Notes under the pieces: generated by a model
What the model saw: the letters and a program-made list of their open reading frames with translations, nothing else
What the model was told of the DNA's origin: nothing
The model's database searches: none
Part shown: positions 1-11,402 of the stretch, piece by piece
Position numbering within the stretch: the first letter of the stretch is position 1
Layout: each line of letters opens with the position of its first letter
NCBI GenBank assembly: GCA_023935145.1
Contig: CM043705.1
Span: forward strand, 54,361,084-54,425,083
Source of the DNA: Bretschneidera sinensis
Taxonomy: Eukaryota; Streptophyta; Magnoliopsida; Brassicales; Akaniaceae
Length of the DNA stretch: 64,000 bases
Reading direction: 5' to 3'
Program-made: the position numbers and the translations under genes

Positions 1-1718
1 CTAGATACTAGCATTCCACTATCACTACACATATCATAAGTCTCATTCTCTATCACTCTCTTCTTCTTATTTATTGGTTCACCTTAAGTCCATCATTCAT
101 CTCAAAATTACCTCGTAATGAGGTTCACATCATAAAATCTACCATTTAGGTGGTTCTTATCACCATAACTGTCTCTCTGTGAGACTTATCCATCTATAAA
201 TAAATTCACAATAACACACCACACATCAGTATTTCAATAAAATAAGCAATAATTAAAACAGATGCAATGCATGAATTATTATTATGGAAATGTCTTCTTA
301 CATGTCAACATGTTTTTATCTTAGACTAGCTGCCTTCCCAGTTCTTTTCTTTACAGCTTATCTCGGCTGTCATGATATTTATTTCCAGCATATATCGACT
401 GTTGCAGTGTTCTTTTTATTTCCAGCATATACCGGTTGTCATGGTTTTTCAATTAGACTGACCTCTTCCCGGTTCTTTCGGTTATTTTATTTAATGCATA
501 TTCATATGAACAATGATATGAAATATGCATATGAACAGTAATATAAAAACAACATGAACTCAAAAAATTTAAATTTAGCTATCCTGTCTTTCCTCAAATT
601 ATTATAAAAAAAATCCAATAAATTCCTCTCATCATAAATCACATCAAATTATTCATCTTAACTTGTCAAGATCCACTAAATTATCTTCTCATAATTCATA
701 TCAAAACATCAACCATAGCTCATCAAAAATTTCACTTACCGTTTTTATTATTAAATCAACTTATTATTCCAAAAATATTATTTCTCCCCTAATAATTTTT
801 TACATGTCCAAAATTCATATCATATCTATCAATCAAATTTTTATCTACCACCAAAGTATAAGTTAATAATTTATTTAATATTATCACTAGATAATTTTAT
901 TTATTATTTAGATTACTTAAAGTAAGTCTAACTCACCATGTAACACTTAAAGTTAACTGTGGATCACCTTCTTGTCTTTCTCGTTCTTCTCAAAAAAATT
1001 TCTCGGTTGCTAATCGTCAACACCTGACATAATATTTGTATTAAATTTCTAATTATTTCTTCAAATCTTCATAAACCACACCCTTTGAAAATTCTCACTT
1101 TGAATTTCGAGAAATTTCATGTACGCTAAAAAATTCAAAAATAAACACTACATTATTACCTTCTGTTTTTCTGATAGCTTCTCGTGACTTTTTATAAAAT
1201 TCCTCCGTAAACCCCTTCAAAATTTTATTCTTTCAACATTTCTTTCGGTCCCCAAGTGATTAAAGAAAATGTATAATGAAAGGAAAACTAAACAAATTCC
1301 GTAAGTGTTAAAATTATGTTTACACATGAGTGTATATATAACACAATTTGCTGCACAAAAATCTCGGCAGGAGTTACTTGTTGCAATTGGCAATCTTCCC
1401 AAAATTTCCACGTTTTGGCTACATGTTCTACATGCAGCCTTCAAAAACAAAACTTGGCAGCAAGTGCTACCACCTGCTGCCACGTTTTACTTGCTTTTTT
1501 CTTTTCTTTTTCTTTTTCTTTATACTGTTCACGCTTTTTTTCTTTGTTTCCATTTTCTTTGTAATTATACCTTCACGTGTCCATTTTTATTTTATTTTAT
1601 TTTTTAAGAATTGTTTTATTCAAATAATAATAAACCTTTCACATATATTTTATTTTAATTTTATGTCATATTTATTAAATTACTTCTTTACCCTTACTTA
1701 ACGAATACGAGTATTATA
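1..1718 (-). mobile_element. Partial LTR of a Tekay-like Ty3/gypsy chromovirus
   Basis: This block is the reverse complement of the long LTRs of the element at 31475-39281. Shared landmarks are the GTGAACCTCAT..CGAGGT segment (near 110-130), the decayed GGGAAGGCAGCCGGT motif repeats (330-470), the GAAAGGTTGAAAG segment (near 1225-1250) and the LTR start at 1718 that reads TATAATACTCG on the minus strand, against TGCAATACCCG in the nested copy. It keeps the roughly 0.6-kb segment that the nested 5' LTR has lost. The window starts mid-LTR, so the other end lies outside. No gag or pol follows at 1719, which suggests a solo LTR or a truncated element. Small reading frames inside it are not genes. 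Confidence 0.85.
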
Positions 1719-2399
1719 GAAATGCATGCTACGGTAGAGAAATTCTTCCTTGTAGAACATATGTCATTTCTCTTCACACCAAACAGATCTTAGTTTAATC
1801 GTATCTGAAGCACTCAACCTTATTGGTTCAATCTCTCCCAAGTGCCTAACCTGAGTCCTCCATTTCTCGCTCTCAATAGCGTTAGAATGAGGTCTTGCAC
1901 TCAGATTTGTATTGGCTTCGTGGATGGTGGGGAAACATCTATGTCAACCCTTAACTACGTACAGAGTCTCAACTTGGTTCCTACCAAGGTGACTTTTTAA
2001 AACAATTTGAATTAAGCTCACTCCCTTAGCTCCAGATTCAGTTGAGCTAAACTCGCTCTCGCGACCCTATAAATCCAATCAACGAAGCTCATTATCTTAT
2101 TGCTAAAGTTCAAATCAACTAAGCTTGCTCTCTAACCACCAAAGGTGATTGCTCATGTGAGTGAGCCAATCTTAGCCTATTGGCATACCTCTCTAATTGT
2201 GTTAATTATAACTTACATCAAATCATAAAATTTACAATTGTATTATTCATATCACAATGTCTCTTAATGTAATACTATCTCACTTTTTTAGTTCTCTATT
2301 TCGTATGATTCTAAAATCATTTGAACGATAATGACCAAAATTAGGCGAATCGAGGTAAACCCAACAACAAGTGAGAAAGTTGCCTTCTAAACAATTCCC
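1719..2399. other. Unassigned sequence, no gene seen
   Basis: The stretch between the LTR and the copia fragment holds no reading frame longer than about 60 codons and no recognisable domain. It may be decayed transposon sequence belonging to the neighbouring copia element, but nothing in it shows this directly. Confidence 0.5.
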
Positions 2400-4060
2400 T
2401 TAGCCTCATCGCTCTTTTACAAAGTGATCCCTATACATTTCAAATGACATATCAACCTTACACTTGATCTTTAAAATCCAATTATCTTTAATTGTCTTAC
2501 ACCCAGATGAAAGGCCAACTAAGTCCCAAACTTGATTTGCTTTCATTAACTGCATCTTCTCTTGCATTACTTTAACTCATTCCTTAGAAGTGATCTTATG
2601 AGAGCCTGTTGAACTGTTTTAGGTTATTTATCATTTTATGGACCTATCATGAAGATTTTTCCATCAATCTCATACCGAAGATGAGGAATCTACCACGACC
2701 ATATTTGAGTTGTTGAGATTCTTCATGATCACGTTACATTGAATTCAACTCAGAAGGTGTATCGCTCCTACTTTTTTTTTTTAACAAAAAAATGCATTAA
2801 TAAGAAAACGAAAAATAAGGGGGACCATGGGAAAACCTAAGCTTAACCCAACCTATACAAGCACACTAAACCAAGAAACAATACAACCTCAAACTAAGCC
2901 TAAAAAGGCTACAAAATAACACCATATTATAATTAACGTTTTTTCTTTCTTCCTTTCATAACCTTTTTCTTTGTTTTTAATTTCTTCATGGCATCCATGA
3001 GCTTTAATAACTTGTCTCCTTTATACTTCTTTTGAATCTCAACATCCATCAATATCTTGGATAAAAAAGATCTAAATAAACCCGAATGAACAAAGCGAGG
3101 GGGATATGCAATATCATCCACGCATTTCAAAAATTTCAAGATGGAATGACTTGGACAAATTTTCAATTCAGCCTTTATAGAGAACTTAACCTTTTTAGCT
3201 TTCCACTTGCTCTAGTATGTTGAGAAATTTCCTATTGTTTCTCAAGCTATTGATTAGGATCGCCAAAATGCTATTCATCTAGCAAGATAACATCGCATAA
3301 CTCTATTTTTGCTATACTTCCATCAGGTTCCTTTTTTATGAACATGCAAACCTTGGAATGCTCATGGGTTTAACTTCCCATATTTTTTAGAAATAGAACG
3401 ATAAGTTGCTGATCCCCATAGTCACAGATTAGCTAACTCGAGTTTTTTGTCTATCCACAACTTATATGGGGTGGAAGATATAGACTTAAGGGCACATTGT
3501 TAGGGGGTGCAAAGTCTAGTTAATATTTTATCTCCCCAAAAGGAGATAAGTAGCTTCATCCATCATTGACCTAACCATGTTTAGAAGGACTTCGTTTCTT
3601 CTCTATGCAACGCCATTTATTGTGGAGTTTCAAGAATAGTTAATTGACTAGTTATTCCTTCTTTTTATCACATGATTTTTTTTTTAAATTGCTCAAATAG
3701 ATTACTCACAATTGCATGGTATGTTCTAAAATCTTTCACACTCTTGTCTAATTAATCTTTAACTAATTTTAAATAACGTCTAAAGCATTATATTAATGCT
3801 TTTGACTTGTGAGATATTAAACAAACATGACCATAGGGTGTGAAATCATCTATGAAAGTAATGAAACATAAGGCACCATACCTTTCCTTTATAGTCATTG
3901 AGTCATAGATGTTTGAATGAGTAAGTCGTACGGATGTTGTGGTTCTAGTTTCTTCCAAGAAGACCTTGCTCAGATTCATTTAAATTTTTTCAGCATGTCC
4001 TGTAACTCTTGGGATACTAAGTTTACGATGTCATACAAGTCCTCTTTACTTAATTTCTCG
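2400..4060 (-). pseudogene. Decayed Ty1/copia pol (integrase to start of reverse transcriptase)
   Basis: On the minus strand 3979-3788 reads an integrase core start with HSNIYDSMTIKERYG and ITFIDDFTPYGHVCL, matching the copia pattern in which the first catalytic aspartate follows HSD(I/V)xGP; here that D has become N. Near 3640-3560 a TPQQNGVAERRN-like segment follows, carrying the catalytic Glu of copia integrases. Near 2590-2440 a segment with WDLVGLSSGCKTIKDNWILKIK corresponds to the beginning of copia reverse transcriptase. Stops and shifts break it throughout. The catalytic centre of the reverse transcriptase is not present. A foreign block at 2765-3200 separates integrase from RT. The order integrase before RT is diagnostic for Ty1/copia. 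Confidence 0.8.
2765..3200 (-). other. Block interrupting the copia fragment, with an unidentified 77-codon frame
   Basis: A run of T then A (2769-2788) starts a block unlike copia pol. It holds a minus-strand frame at 3166-2933 ending in a very lysine-rich tail (KKLKTKKKVMKGRKKKR). I do not recognise it. The homopolymer at one edge could be the 3' tail of an inserted retroposon read on the other strand, but no RT motif supports this. It may not be a gene. Confidence 0.3.
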
Positions 4061-4289
4061 CTCTAATTGAGATCATTATTGCAATCATAATAAATTTAAA
4101 AAGGCAAGCACATATATATAGCACAACATACTAGTAATATTATTTTGCAGCAATTCTTTGAATTAATCAATGATAATCTAACATGTGTTACAAGATCAAA
4201 AGAAATGTAGTACCATCAACATCTCCCATGACAAAGTCAATTATTGTTAATTAATTCAATAATGTGCAAAATCTAGGAATTATGCGAGA

Positions 4290-4590
4290 ATTTCCTTAAC
4301 AGTTCCTGCCAACCTAAAACCTCCCATTTGATTTTATATTTAAACCTAAGAGAAACTTCTTCCACAAGTTTAACTCCTCCCACTTGATATATCCTTACAA
4401 CTAGGCGATAAATCCTTTAATTCTACCAACGTAAAAATTCCCACTTGATATATCCTTTAGGCATGAAACTTACTTCATTCCACAAGCCTAATTATTCTCA
4501 CTTGATATATCTTTAGGACTTAGGCGAGAAATCTTCTTGTTAATTCTACCTACCTAATAAACTCTACTTGATATATCATCTTGAGACATG
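4290..4590. repeat. Degenerate ~60-bp tandem repeat around CCCACTTGATATATCCTT
   Basis: The motif (C/T)ACTTGATATATC recurs at about 4380, 4441, 4499 and 4564, each time with an accompanying TAGGCGA(G/T)AAATC or TTAATTCTACC(A/T)AC segment. Spacing is close to 60 bp. The repeats lie on the 5' side of the antisense copia fragment and may be part of its leader or LTR. Copies differ by several substitutions and indels. Confidence 0.6.
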
Positions 4591-5230
4591 TTTTCATGTA
4601 TGCTTATGATAAATGGAATGCACACAACTAATATAATAATTTACATAATTAAAATTTTACTTAATTATAAACATGCCTTCAATTTATAGATATTGAATAA
4701 TCATCATTCATATAACTATATTACAATATGACATATTTTTCTAGATAACAAATCATGCTATCCAATACATGAATTTATATTTTCATAATAATTTCTAAAA
4801 AGTGAAAATTCATTGTGAAATTTATATACCAAAAATTCGTATAATCCATCATAATGTGTAATTATGAAATTTATTATACTCTCTTATTATTTTATTATAT
4901 TCCATCAAGTATAAATTTTTTAAATTGAGGTTAAAATCAATTCTTTATAATTTTTAGAGGTAAAAACAACTTTTAAAATAATTTGATAGAGTACATAAAT
5001 TAAAATAAAGACAGTACGACCATTAGCAGCTCTTTATAGCTACCCTCAATGTTTAATCCTCTTTATCCTAAATCCATATGCGTCTATGCTAATTCTTTCA
5101 CCAATTTGAAAAAACGGAATGTGTAAAAAATTTACTGGACCCTAATCAAGGCTTTGTAAAAAACAAAATGGCTTTTGAACTTTTAGAATCAATGAGATAA
5201 AAACCCAATAGACACAATTTTACAGATCAA
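4591..5230. other. AT-rich stretch, no gene seen
   Basis: Very AT-rich sequence with no coding signal. It lies between the ~60-bp repeats and the hAT-like element and could be old transposon sequence. Confidence 0.5.
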
Positions 5231-5238
5231 AGAAGAAT

Positions 5239-6447
5239 TAAGGGTGAGCATGCAAACTCCGTTGACCTGCGGACCCGATCCAAACTGGTAAAATGGGTTG
5301 GATTGGGTTGGGTCATGGGTTCAAAATTTTTAACCCAATCCAAACCAGTAACCCGGTCAATATATATATATATATATATTATTTTATATTTGTTAAATAT
5401 AAAATAGTGTATAAATAATTATAGTATATATAATTATAATATGTCTATGCCATTCTGCTCAATGCTTACCAAAAAGGCAAGGAGTCTGTAAAAATAATAA
5501 GCATAGTCTAAATATATAGCAGGTTATATATTGGGCATTATAACATGCATTTAGTGTGTAAAATATATAGTAGGTCATAACTTGAATAATTTGACCAAAC
5601 TATAATAGGCATATTGGGAAACAAAATTTACCAAGGAGTGATATGTAATTGGCTCACTTGACAGTTGAAACCCTATCACAATATCACTATTTCTTTGATC
5701 GATCATCTTCTCTCTTTGTAGTTGAGCTTTGGCGCTCTCTCGCTTTCTTTGGTACGTCTTTTTTTTCCTTTTTTTGCCTCTTTTTAAAAAACTTTGTTTT
5801 TATCATTCATTTTTTTAATGCAAGTTTCAGTGAGAATAAATTATAGCATGTCTGTTTTGATGCTTGATGTTAGATTAAGTCGTAGATGTTGAACTATTAG
5901 ATATGACAGAATAATAGGATATCTGTTGGAATACATGGAAGATGTTTCCGCTAAAAGATTTCTAATGATGTTTTCTACTAATAGATTTTGTTTTCTTTGT
6001 TACCTGGTGTCACTTTCTCTTTTGATGTTGCCTTAATACATCTGCATATGAGAAAATTTCATTACTAAAAATTACAAAATGATCCAATTATTTACAAAGT
6101 TGCAATAATTGATGGGAAATCTAAAACTATGGATTGCTAATTTGCTCTCAAAACCAGAGTAAAAAATGTTTTCGATTAGACGATTACTTGGCCACATACT
6201 ACATGATCACTTCATTTGGGTCTCATTGAAGTTTAGAAAACTAGTAAAGTATTTTTTTTTTGTTATGTAATATGTATGATTTAATTTTTTAGTAAAAGAA
6301 TTAACCCGTTGACCTAAACCGATTTGAATGGATTCGGTTGAGTTGAAGTTTGATGGGTTCATGGATTGGGTTTGGTCGAGATTTTTTCAATCCAGTATAA
6401 TTGGGTTATGTTGAATTTTTAAGCTAAATCGACTCATGCTCCCTCTA
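5239..6447. mobile_element. Non-autonomous hAT-like DNA transposon with 8-bp target duplication
   Basis: The 1209-bp element is flanked by identical 8-bp repeats AGAAGAAT at 5231-5238 and 6448-6455, the target length typical of hAT. Its ends are imperfect terminal inverted repeats: TAAGGGTGAGCATG at the left and, read inward from the right, TAGAGGGAGCATG. Both subterminal regions are rich in short GGGTTGG/CCAACC-type motifs in both orientations (5265-5355 and 6302-6420), as in many hAT and MITE ends where transposase binds. The interior holds a (TA)10 tract at 5360-5379 and no transposase frame; the 65-codon frame at 5649-5846 is not recognisable. It must have depended on transposase made elsewhere. 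Confidence 0.82.
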
Positions 6448-6455
6448 AGAAGAAT

Positions 6456-7005
6456 CTTAACCACAAACAAGCAGGTAATGCCTTCTTTTTTATAAGAAAA
6501 ATGAACACATTTCAATTTGTATACCACATTTCATCATATTTCTTTTAAACAAAACAATGTATAACAATAGGTCATAGCTTAAAGCAATTTAAGATTTTAA
6601 AAATTGATTCTTTTTTCCGTTAAAAATGATTTTTTTATTAAAAAATTATATTGAATGAGAGTATGAGATTAAAAGTGGTGCCTTTAACAATATTGTAAGT
6701 ATTTCAACGGATGAAGACTAATCAAGTGGCTTTGATACCAATGTAAATCATTGGATACAAATGTGAAAGCGATTAATATTGATAGGGTATATGTTTCCTA
6801 AACAATTTTTCTAACATCACATGTGATTAGAATTACGTGCTCCATTTTGAGTGTATACTTATGTAACGCGAATTCTCCATAATTTCGTCGTTGGCAAACC
6901 GTTTACAAATGAAACAGAAACACAATATCACAACCCAAATGTTTCTATCATATTCTCTTTTAATTATTGGATTAATTATCCATTTTTCACATCTGAAATG
7001 AAAAC
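6456..7005. other. Intergenic DNA with a possible antisense primer-binding remnant
   Basis: At 6731-6745 the minus strand reads TTGGTATCAAAGCC, one base off the common tRNA-iMet primer site TTGGTATCAGAGCC, followed on the plus strand by TGTAAATCATTGG, which could be the edge of an LTR. If so it would be the 5' end of the antisense copia element at 2400-4060 with the hAT-like element inserted in it. No second LTR was found, so this remains an inference. Confidence 0.35.
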
Positions 7006-7591
7006 TGCTGGGATTTTATCTCTAAAATCCACCTACTCAAATTTTAGGCAAAAAAACATAAACATGACAATTAAATAGGCAAAACAAACAAATATTAATA
7101 ATATAACAGTTTGATGTGGTTCGACAACCTTTTTGTCTATGTCCACCAACAAACCCCACTAGTTTATTTATCTTCAATTACAACTTTAAGAAAAACAAAG
7201 TTGATAAACTCTCACAACCCGAAATCTCAATACATTTAAAGCTCTCAACCTAATTCTAGTTATAAGTGTTATCTCTACTTGATAACACAAAACTCCAATA
7301 CACCAAAAACTATCATCCTAACTCTACTAGGTAAACCCCCGATGATTTACAATGTATATTGGAATTATGAGTGTACCTCAAACCTTCTCTAAGACCTCCT
7401 TTATATATTCCTAATACTAATAAAAAAAGAACAATAACATAGAAGAATACTAGTACTCCTATTAGAACAAGCAACTATCCAATGGGAAACTATTATCATA
7501 CTCCTACTTTAAGCAATTATAAAATAGAAAATTATTTTTTTCCAAACCAATTAGAATTATTTCTTATGGAGATTTGAGCCAAATCCTAACA
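7006..7591 (-). mobile_element. Solo LTR, copia-type family shared with 11403-13054
   Basis: On the minus strand the sequence begins TGTTAGGATTTGG and ends AATCCCAGCA, so the termini are near-perfect inverted repeats of about ten bases. It aligns along its length with the LTRs at 11403-12001 and 12437-13054, sharing the TTCACCTACTCAAATTTTAGG end, the ATTTACAATGTATATTGGAAT segment and the CCTTTATATA box. The short duplication AAAC occurs on both sides (7002-7005 and 7592-7595). No internal sequence is attached, as expected after recombination between two LTRs. Confidence 0.82.
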
Positions 7592-8413
7592 AAACCCTAA
7601 AGCCCTATTTATAAATGACCAAGAGATACATATAGTGCATTTTCACAAGAGACAATACTTAGAAGAGTTGTATTTTTAACTAAGAGATGCAAACCCAAGA
7701 AAAGATGAATCATTGTAAAGCATGCAACTCTTGACATAAAGTTGTATCATTTGGATGTATGCTTTTGGTGTACGAGCATGCCCTTATGGGCGTCCTAATC
7801 GTACCCATATTTCTTACATATATAACCCAATATTCTGTTTCGGCTTGCACCACTATCTTATATTTAGATTCACAAGTAATCCTCGTTAATTCTTCACTTA
7901 GTTTACAAGTGAAGATGTGTTTTAGAGTTTAAATAAAATACTTAGACCATTTTTCATAAACTTAAGTTTTGAGAATAATTAGACATGTAAATATTTCTTT
8001 AATTAGGTCATAGGATTAAAAAAATATAATATATCTGGAACAGAAGATTCTTGGTTATATAATTAACAAGAACCTATTTTTGCGGATCTAATAGTATTGA
8101 ATTCTTTGAAAAAGATTGTTCCAGAGAAACCAATTATTGAGATTTGAAAAGTCAGTGCTTGAAGTTAATTTAAGATAGGGGTGGCGAACCGCCCTTTTTT
8201 GCAAAATTTATTTGTTGATTTGGTTTCTATGTTTTTTCATTTAATTTTTCTTTTTAAAGTTAATTAATTTAAATATAATAACAATTAATTTGTTTTATTT
8301 TGATATAATTAAGTTTAGTTATGATTGTTTAAATTATTTCTAGTATTTTATAATAATTTATAAAAAATATCAACTTTATTGTCATTAAAGTATATAATCA
8401 TAAGGTATTTAAG
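7592..8413. other. Intergenic, possible hAT terminus at 8176
   Basis: AT-rich, no coding signal. TAGGGGTGGCGAACCGCCC at 8176-8194 resembles the end of a hAT element and contains the small palindrome GGCGAACCGCC, but no matching opposite end or target duplication was found nearby. Confidence 0.4.
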
Positions 8414-9220
8414 TTAATTTTTTTGAAACACATATAACAAATGGTGTAAATATTTTAAAGGCATACCAAAAACAATTATTTTAAATCCAAAGGAGCAGAT
8501 GTGGGGAAGAGAAAGAGGCTTGCCTTGGAATTTAACCAGGTTCCTCCACATCCAGATACAGTCAGCAACAAAAGAAGCAAAAAGTAAGATGTGTTTAACC
8601 TCCCAACCCCAACTCGTCTTAGCTTTCTGACCGGCAAGGAGGTTCTGCACAGACCCAAAATTAAGGCAATGAGGCTTAAGCCCCCATTTCGAAGCCAGCC
8701 ACAAGACTCGAGAGAAAGGACAACTTAAGAAGAGATGGGACAGGGACTCCGCGCAGGAGGAACACGGGACCAATTGGAAGAATGTTCCAAGCAATCCTCC
8801 ACAAGAGTACTTTGTGCCCCCTGAATTTTTGCAGACCAGACAGAATTACAATCAGATTCATTAAACAGAGGATTGGGAGAGCCACCAACATTAGAGAGGA
8901 AGGCAGACTTGGTCGAAAAAACACCTGAAGGGTCAAGGACCCAAGACGAGATTCTAGCAAAGCAATGCTAGAAATGGCCAAAGTCTCACCCTCAGTGATC
9001 AGAGAGGACACCAGTTCCAAGTCCCAACCCGAATTTCCCGAAAGAATAAGGTCTGACACGAATTTAACCCAAGATGAGCGCTGGCTGGAAGGCCGAAAAT
9101 AAGGCAATGAAGGAATCCAAGGCTCCTCCCACGCATCACTACCAATTTCATCCCCAACAGCCCAGCACAATGTCCCTGCACTTGAGCAAGCAAACCTCCC
9201 ATAGCCAAGAATCTATTCAT
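8414..9220 (-). pseudogene. LINE (non-LTR retrotransposon) C-terminal fragment
   Basis: Two overlapping minus-strand frames together give the end of a plant L1-type ORF2. Upstream (9170-8676) is WEEPWIPSLPYF, typical of the segment after the RT domain, then KVLLWRIAWNILP. Downstream (8794-8414) is the zf-RVT zinc-binding module: CSSCAESLSHLFLSCPFSRVLW, with Cys-x2-Cys, His and Cys in the usual spacing. A frameshift near 8680-8800 separates the two frames. The RT catalytic core and endonuclease are missing, so the copy is truncated on the 5' side near 9220. No poly-A tail is obvious at the 3' edge. Confidence 0.82.
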
Positions 9221-9409
9221 CTATTTATTTGACAAAGGCTATTGAGTATAAGATTGTGACATTTTTTTTAATTTGTCCACTATTTATTTTTCTTTTGAAT
9301 AATTTGTAACAGGCCAAGAGATGGAGTCACTGAAATGCAATGTTTTAAATCACAGGAATCTATATGTGACAAATACAGCAACTAGCAAAGATCAAAACGT
9401 GGCAAAGCT

Positions 9410-10420
9410 TTGGATAGGGATAACACCGCGCCATCTCCAAATGTCCACAAAAATGCTAATCCGGCTCCAACTCCCTCCTCCCCCATCCTTCTCCCCTCTC
9501 TCCCCCTCTATTTATTAAACACCTCAACAATCCCCCACTTTCCTTCTCCTCGAACACCGACTTTCTTTCCCTTTCCTCCTCCTTCCCCCTACCCCTCCAC
9601 CACTACAACAGTCATCACAACTACGAAAGCGGACTCCGGACTCCGGGTTCCTCTTCCGAGAGAAACTCCTGTACCTCCAGGACCTCAACGTCGACCCCAA
9701 TAAGGCCCTCCGCCTCAACCCTTCCCTCCGCTCCACCCCTCTCTCCTCCCTCCGTTCCATCGAACACCTCCTCTCTTCCTTCGGCCTCCCTCGCTCTTCC
9801 ATTGGCCGCATCCTCGACATGCACCCAATCCTCGTCACCTCCGACCCCAACTCCCACATCCTCCCCGTCCTCCGTTTCCTCCTCAGCGAGATTCCCATCC
9901 CCTCCTTCGACCTCCCCAAATCCATCACTCGCTGCCGAAGGCTCCTCGTTTCCTCCGTCCCTTCCCAATTGCGCCCTGCTCTTTCCTTCCTCCGCCCCTA
10001 GGGTTCGTGGGACACAACGGCATCGATTGCCACACCACGTTGCTCCTCGTCTCTAGCGTCGAGGGGATCTTGCTCCCCAAGATCGAGTACTTACAGGAGA
10101 GCTTGGGGTTCTCCCGAGAGGAGGTGTCAACTATGGTGGTCAGGTCCCCGGGGCTGTTGACCTTCAGCGTCAACAACAATTTGGTACCAAAGTTGGAATA
10201 CTTCGTAAGGGAGATGGGACGGGACGTGGAGGAGCTCAAGAGCTCCCCGCAGTACTTCTCGTTTAGCCTGGAGAGGAAGATTAAGCCCCGCCACTGATTG
10301 CTGGTAGAGATCTGGTTCTCGATGCCGTTATCCAAGATGTTGAAGGTCAGCGATGGAGAGTTCAATGCCAGATTGATTGAGATGCGGTTGCGCTCCGTTG
10401 AGGGAGGAAGAGACTTGTAG
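9410..10420 (+). pseudogene. Broken mTERF-family gene (MTERF1/SOLDAT10-like), intronless
   Basis: mTERF proteins are helical-repeat nucleic-acid-binding proteins that act in gene expression in chloroplasts or mitochondria. Read across frames, 9640-10420 gives [14 protein letters not shown], then [17 protein letters not shown], then [15 protein letters not shown], then [21 protein letters not shown], and a C-terminus with [15 protein letters not shown] and MLKVSDGEFNARLIEMRLRS. This matches the short, intronless Arabidopsis MTERF1 (SOLDAT10/EMB93) type as I remember it. A Pro/Ser/Thr-rich transit-peptide-like stretch (about 9500-9640) precedes it. Lesions: a frame change near 9648, a frame change at 9993-10000 (FLRP then TAG), and a TGA at 10295 after KPRH. 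The region is GC-rich compared with its surroundings. It is a pseudogene, or, less likely, a gene carrying three sequence errors. Confidence 0.82.
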
Positions 10421-11397
10421 AAGTAGTAAGTTTGCTTGCTAATTTTTTTATTGTATATTATGTTGATTTGATAGTAAAATTGTGATTATTGTGGGAAATT
10501 TCCTGGTTGGTGAAATGTACTAGCACAACCTTTTGGCAATATAAGAGGGTTTTATGTGCATATGGAGCATTAGTGTTCTTGGTTATGTCACAGATAAGCT
10601 TTGAAATTTGAGATGCAATACTTATAGTTGAGATATACATGTGGAAATTGAACTGAAATTTGTGTTGAGTATGCTGAGAATTGTTGTTTTACATGAGAAA
10701 AGTATTAAGTTGTAACACTTGATTTTAGACGAAGAAATTTCCAAGATATACCTGTAGATTATTAGATAATTTGACTGTTCTCAAGCACACTTTTGCTTTA
10801 CTGTAAGAATTCGTTTTGTTGCATGTATTTAGATTTTGATAGTGGAAATGTGATGGTTGCAGGGGAATTTTTATCTATGTTAATTGTCTAATCCTGATAA
10901 ATGAAATGTACAATTTTAGCAATATGAGATGGGATTTTCATGAAAGGGACAATGGTGCTAGTCATTTACTAGACAAATTTTGAATCTTAAGCTGAAATTC
11001 TTAAGAAATAACCTGAGAAGTGAACTGAATTTTGTGTTTTGTGAAAAAGTTCAATGCTAAAGTCATGAAATTGTCGATTTGGTTTGATTCCACGAAGAAG
11101 ATTACTGCATTATTCCCTAATATTTTTAGGAAAATTATATAATTATCCAAAGCTAAGTTTGCTGGTTAATAAATTTTTTTTTGGGATAATGTTAATTACT
11201 AGAGATAGAGGAGCTAGAATGACATTTATGCTGTGTCACTAATAACATTTCGATGATGTTGTGGCATTGGATGATAAGCTCTGTATGTAGTCATGTTGAG
11301 TCGCATTATCACAAATGAAACAAAATGCCTCATGTTTTCTCAATCCCATCTCTTAATCACATTCTGGTCTTGTGTGTGTTTTTACCACTACTTCATG
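10421..11397. other. 3' flank of the mTERF pseudogene with an old direct duplication
   Basis: There is no coding signal. Segments near 10459-10680 and 10832-11050 appear to be diverged copies: both run through GATAGT..GAAA..TGTGAT, GGGAATTT, TGAAATGTA, AGCAATATGAGA-like, and end near AAGTGAACTGAATTTTGTG or GAACTGAAATTTGTG. They may derive from a duplicated UTR or from an old repeat. Confidence 0.4.
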
Positions 11398-11402
11398 AGA
11401 TT

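Noticed and set aside
2933..3166. Lysine-tailed 77-codon frame as a real protein gene
   Set aside because: It lies within a decayed copia element, has no recognised domain and no promoter or splice support.
8176..8194. TAGGGGTGGCGAACCGCCC as a hAT terminus
   Set aside because: It looks like a hAT end, but neither an inverted partner nor an 8-bp duplication was found, so no element was called.
9524..9968. Long Arg/Glu/Gly-rich minus-strand frames
   Set aside because: Shadows of the GC-rich mTERF pseudogene on the plus strand.
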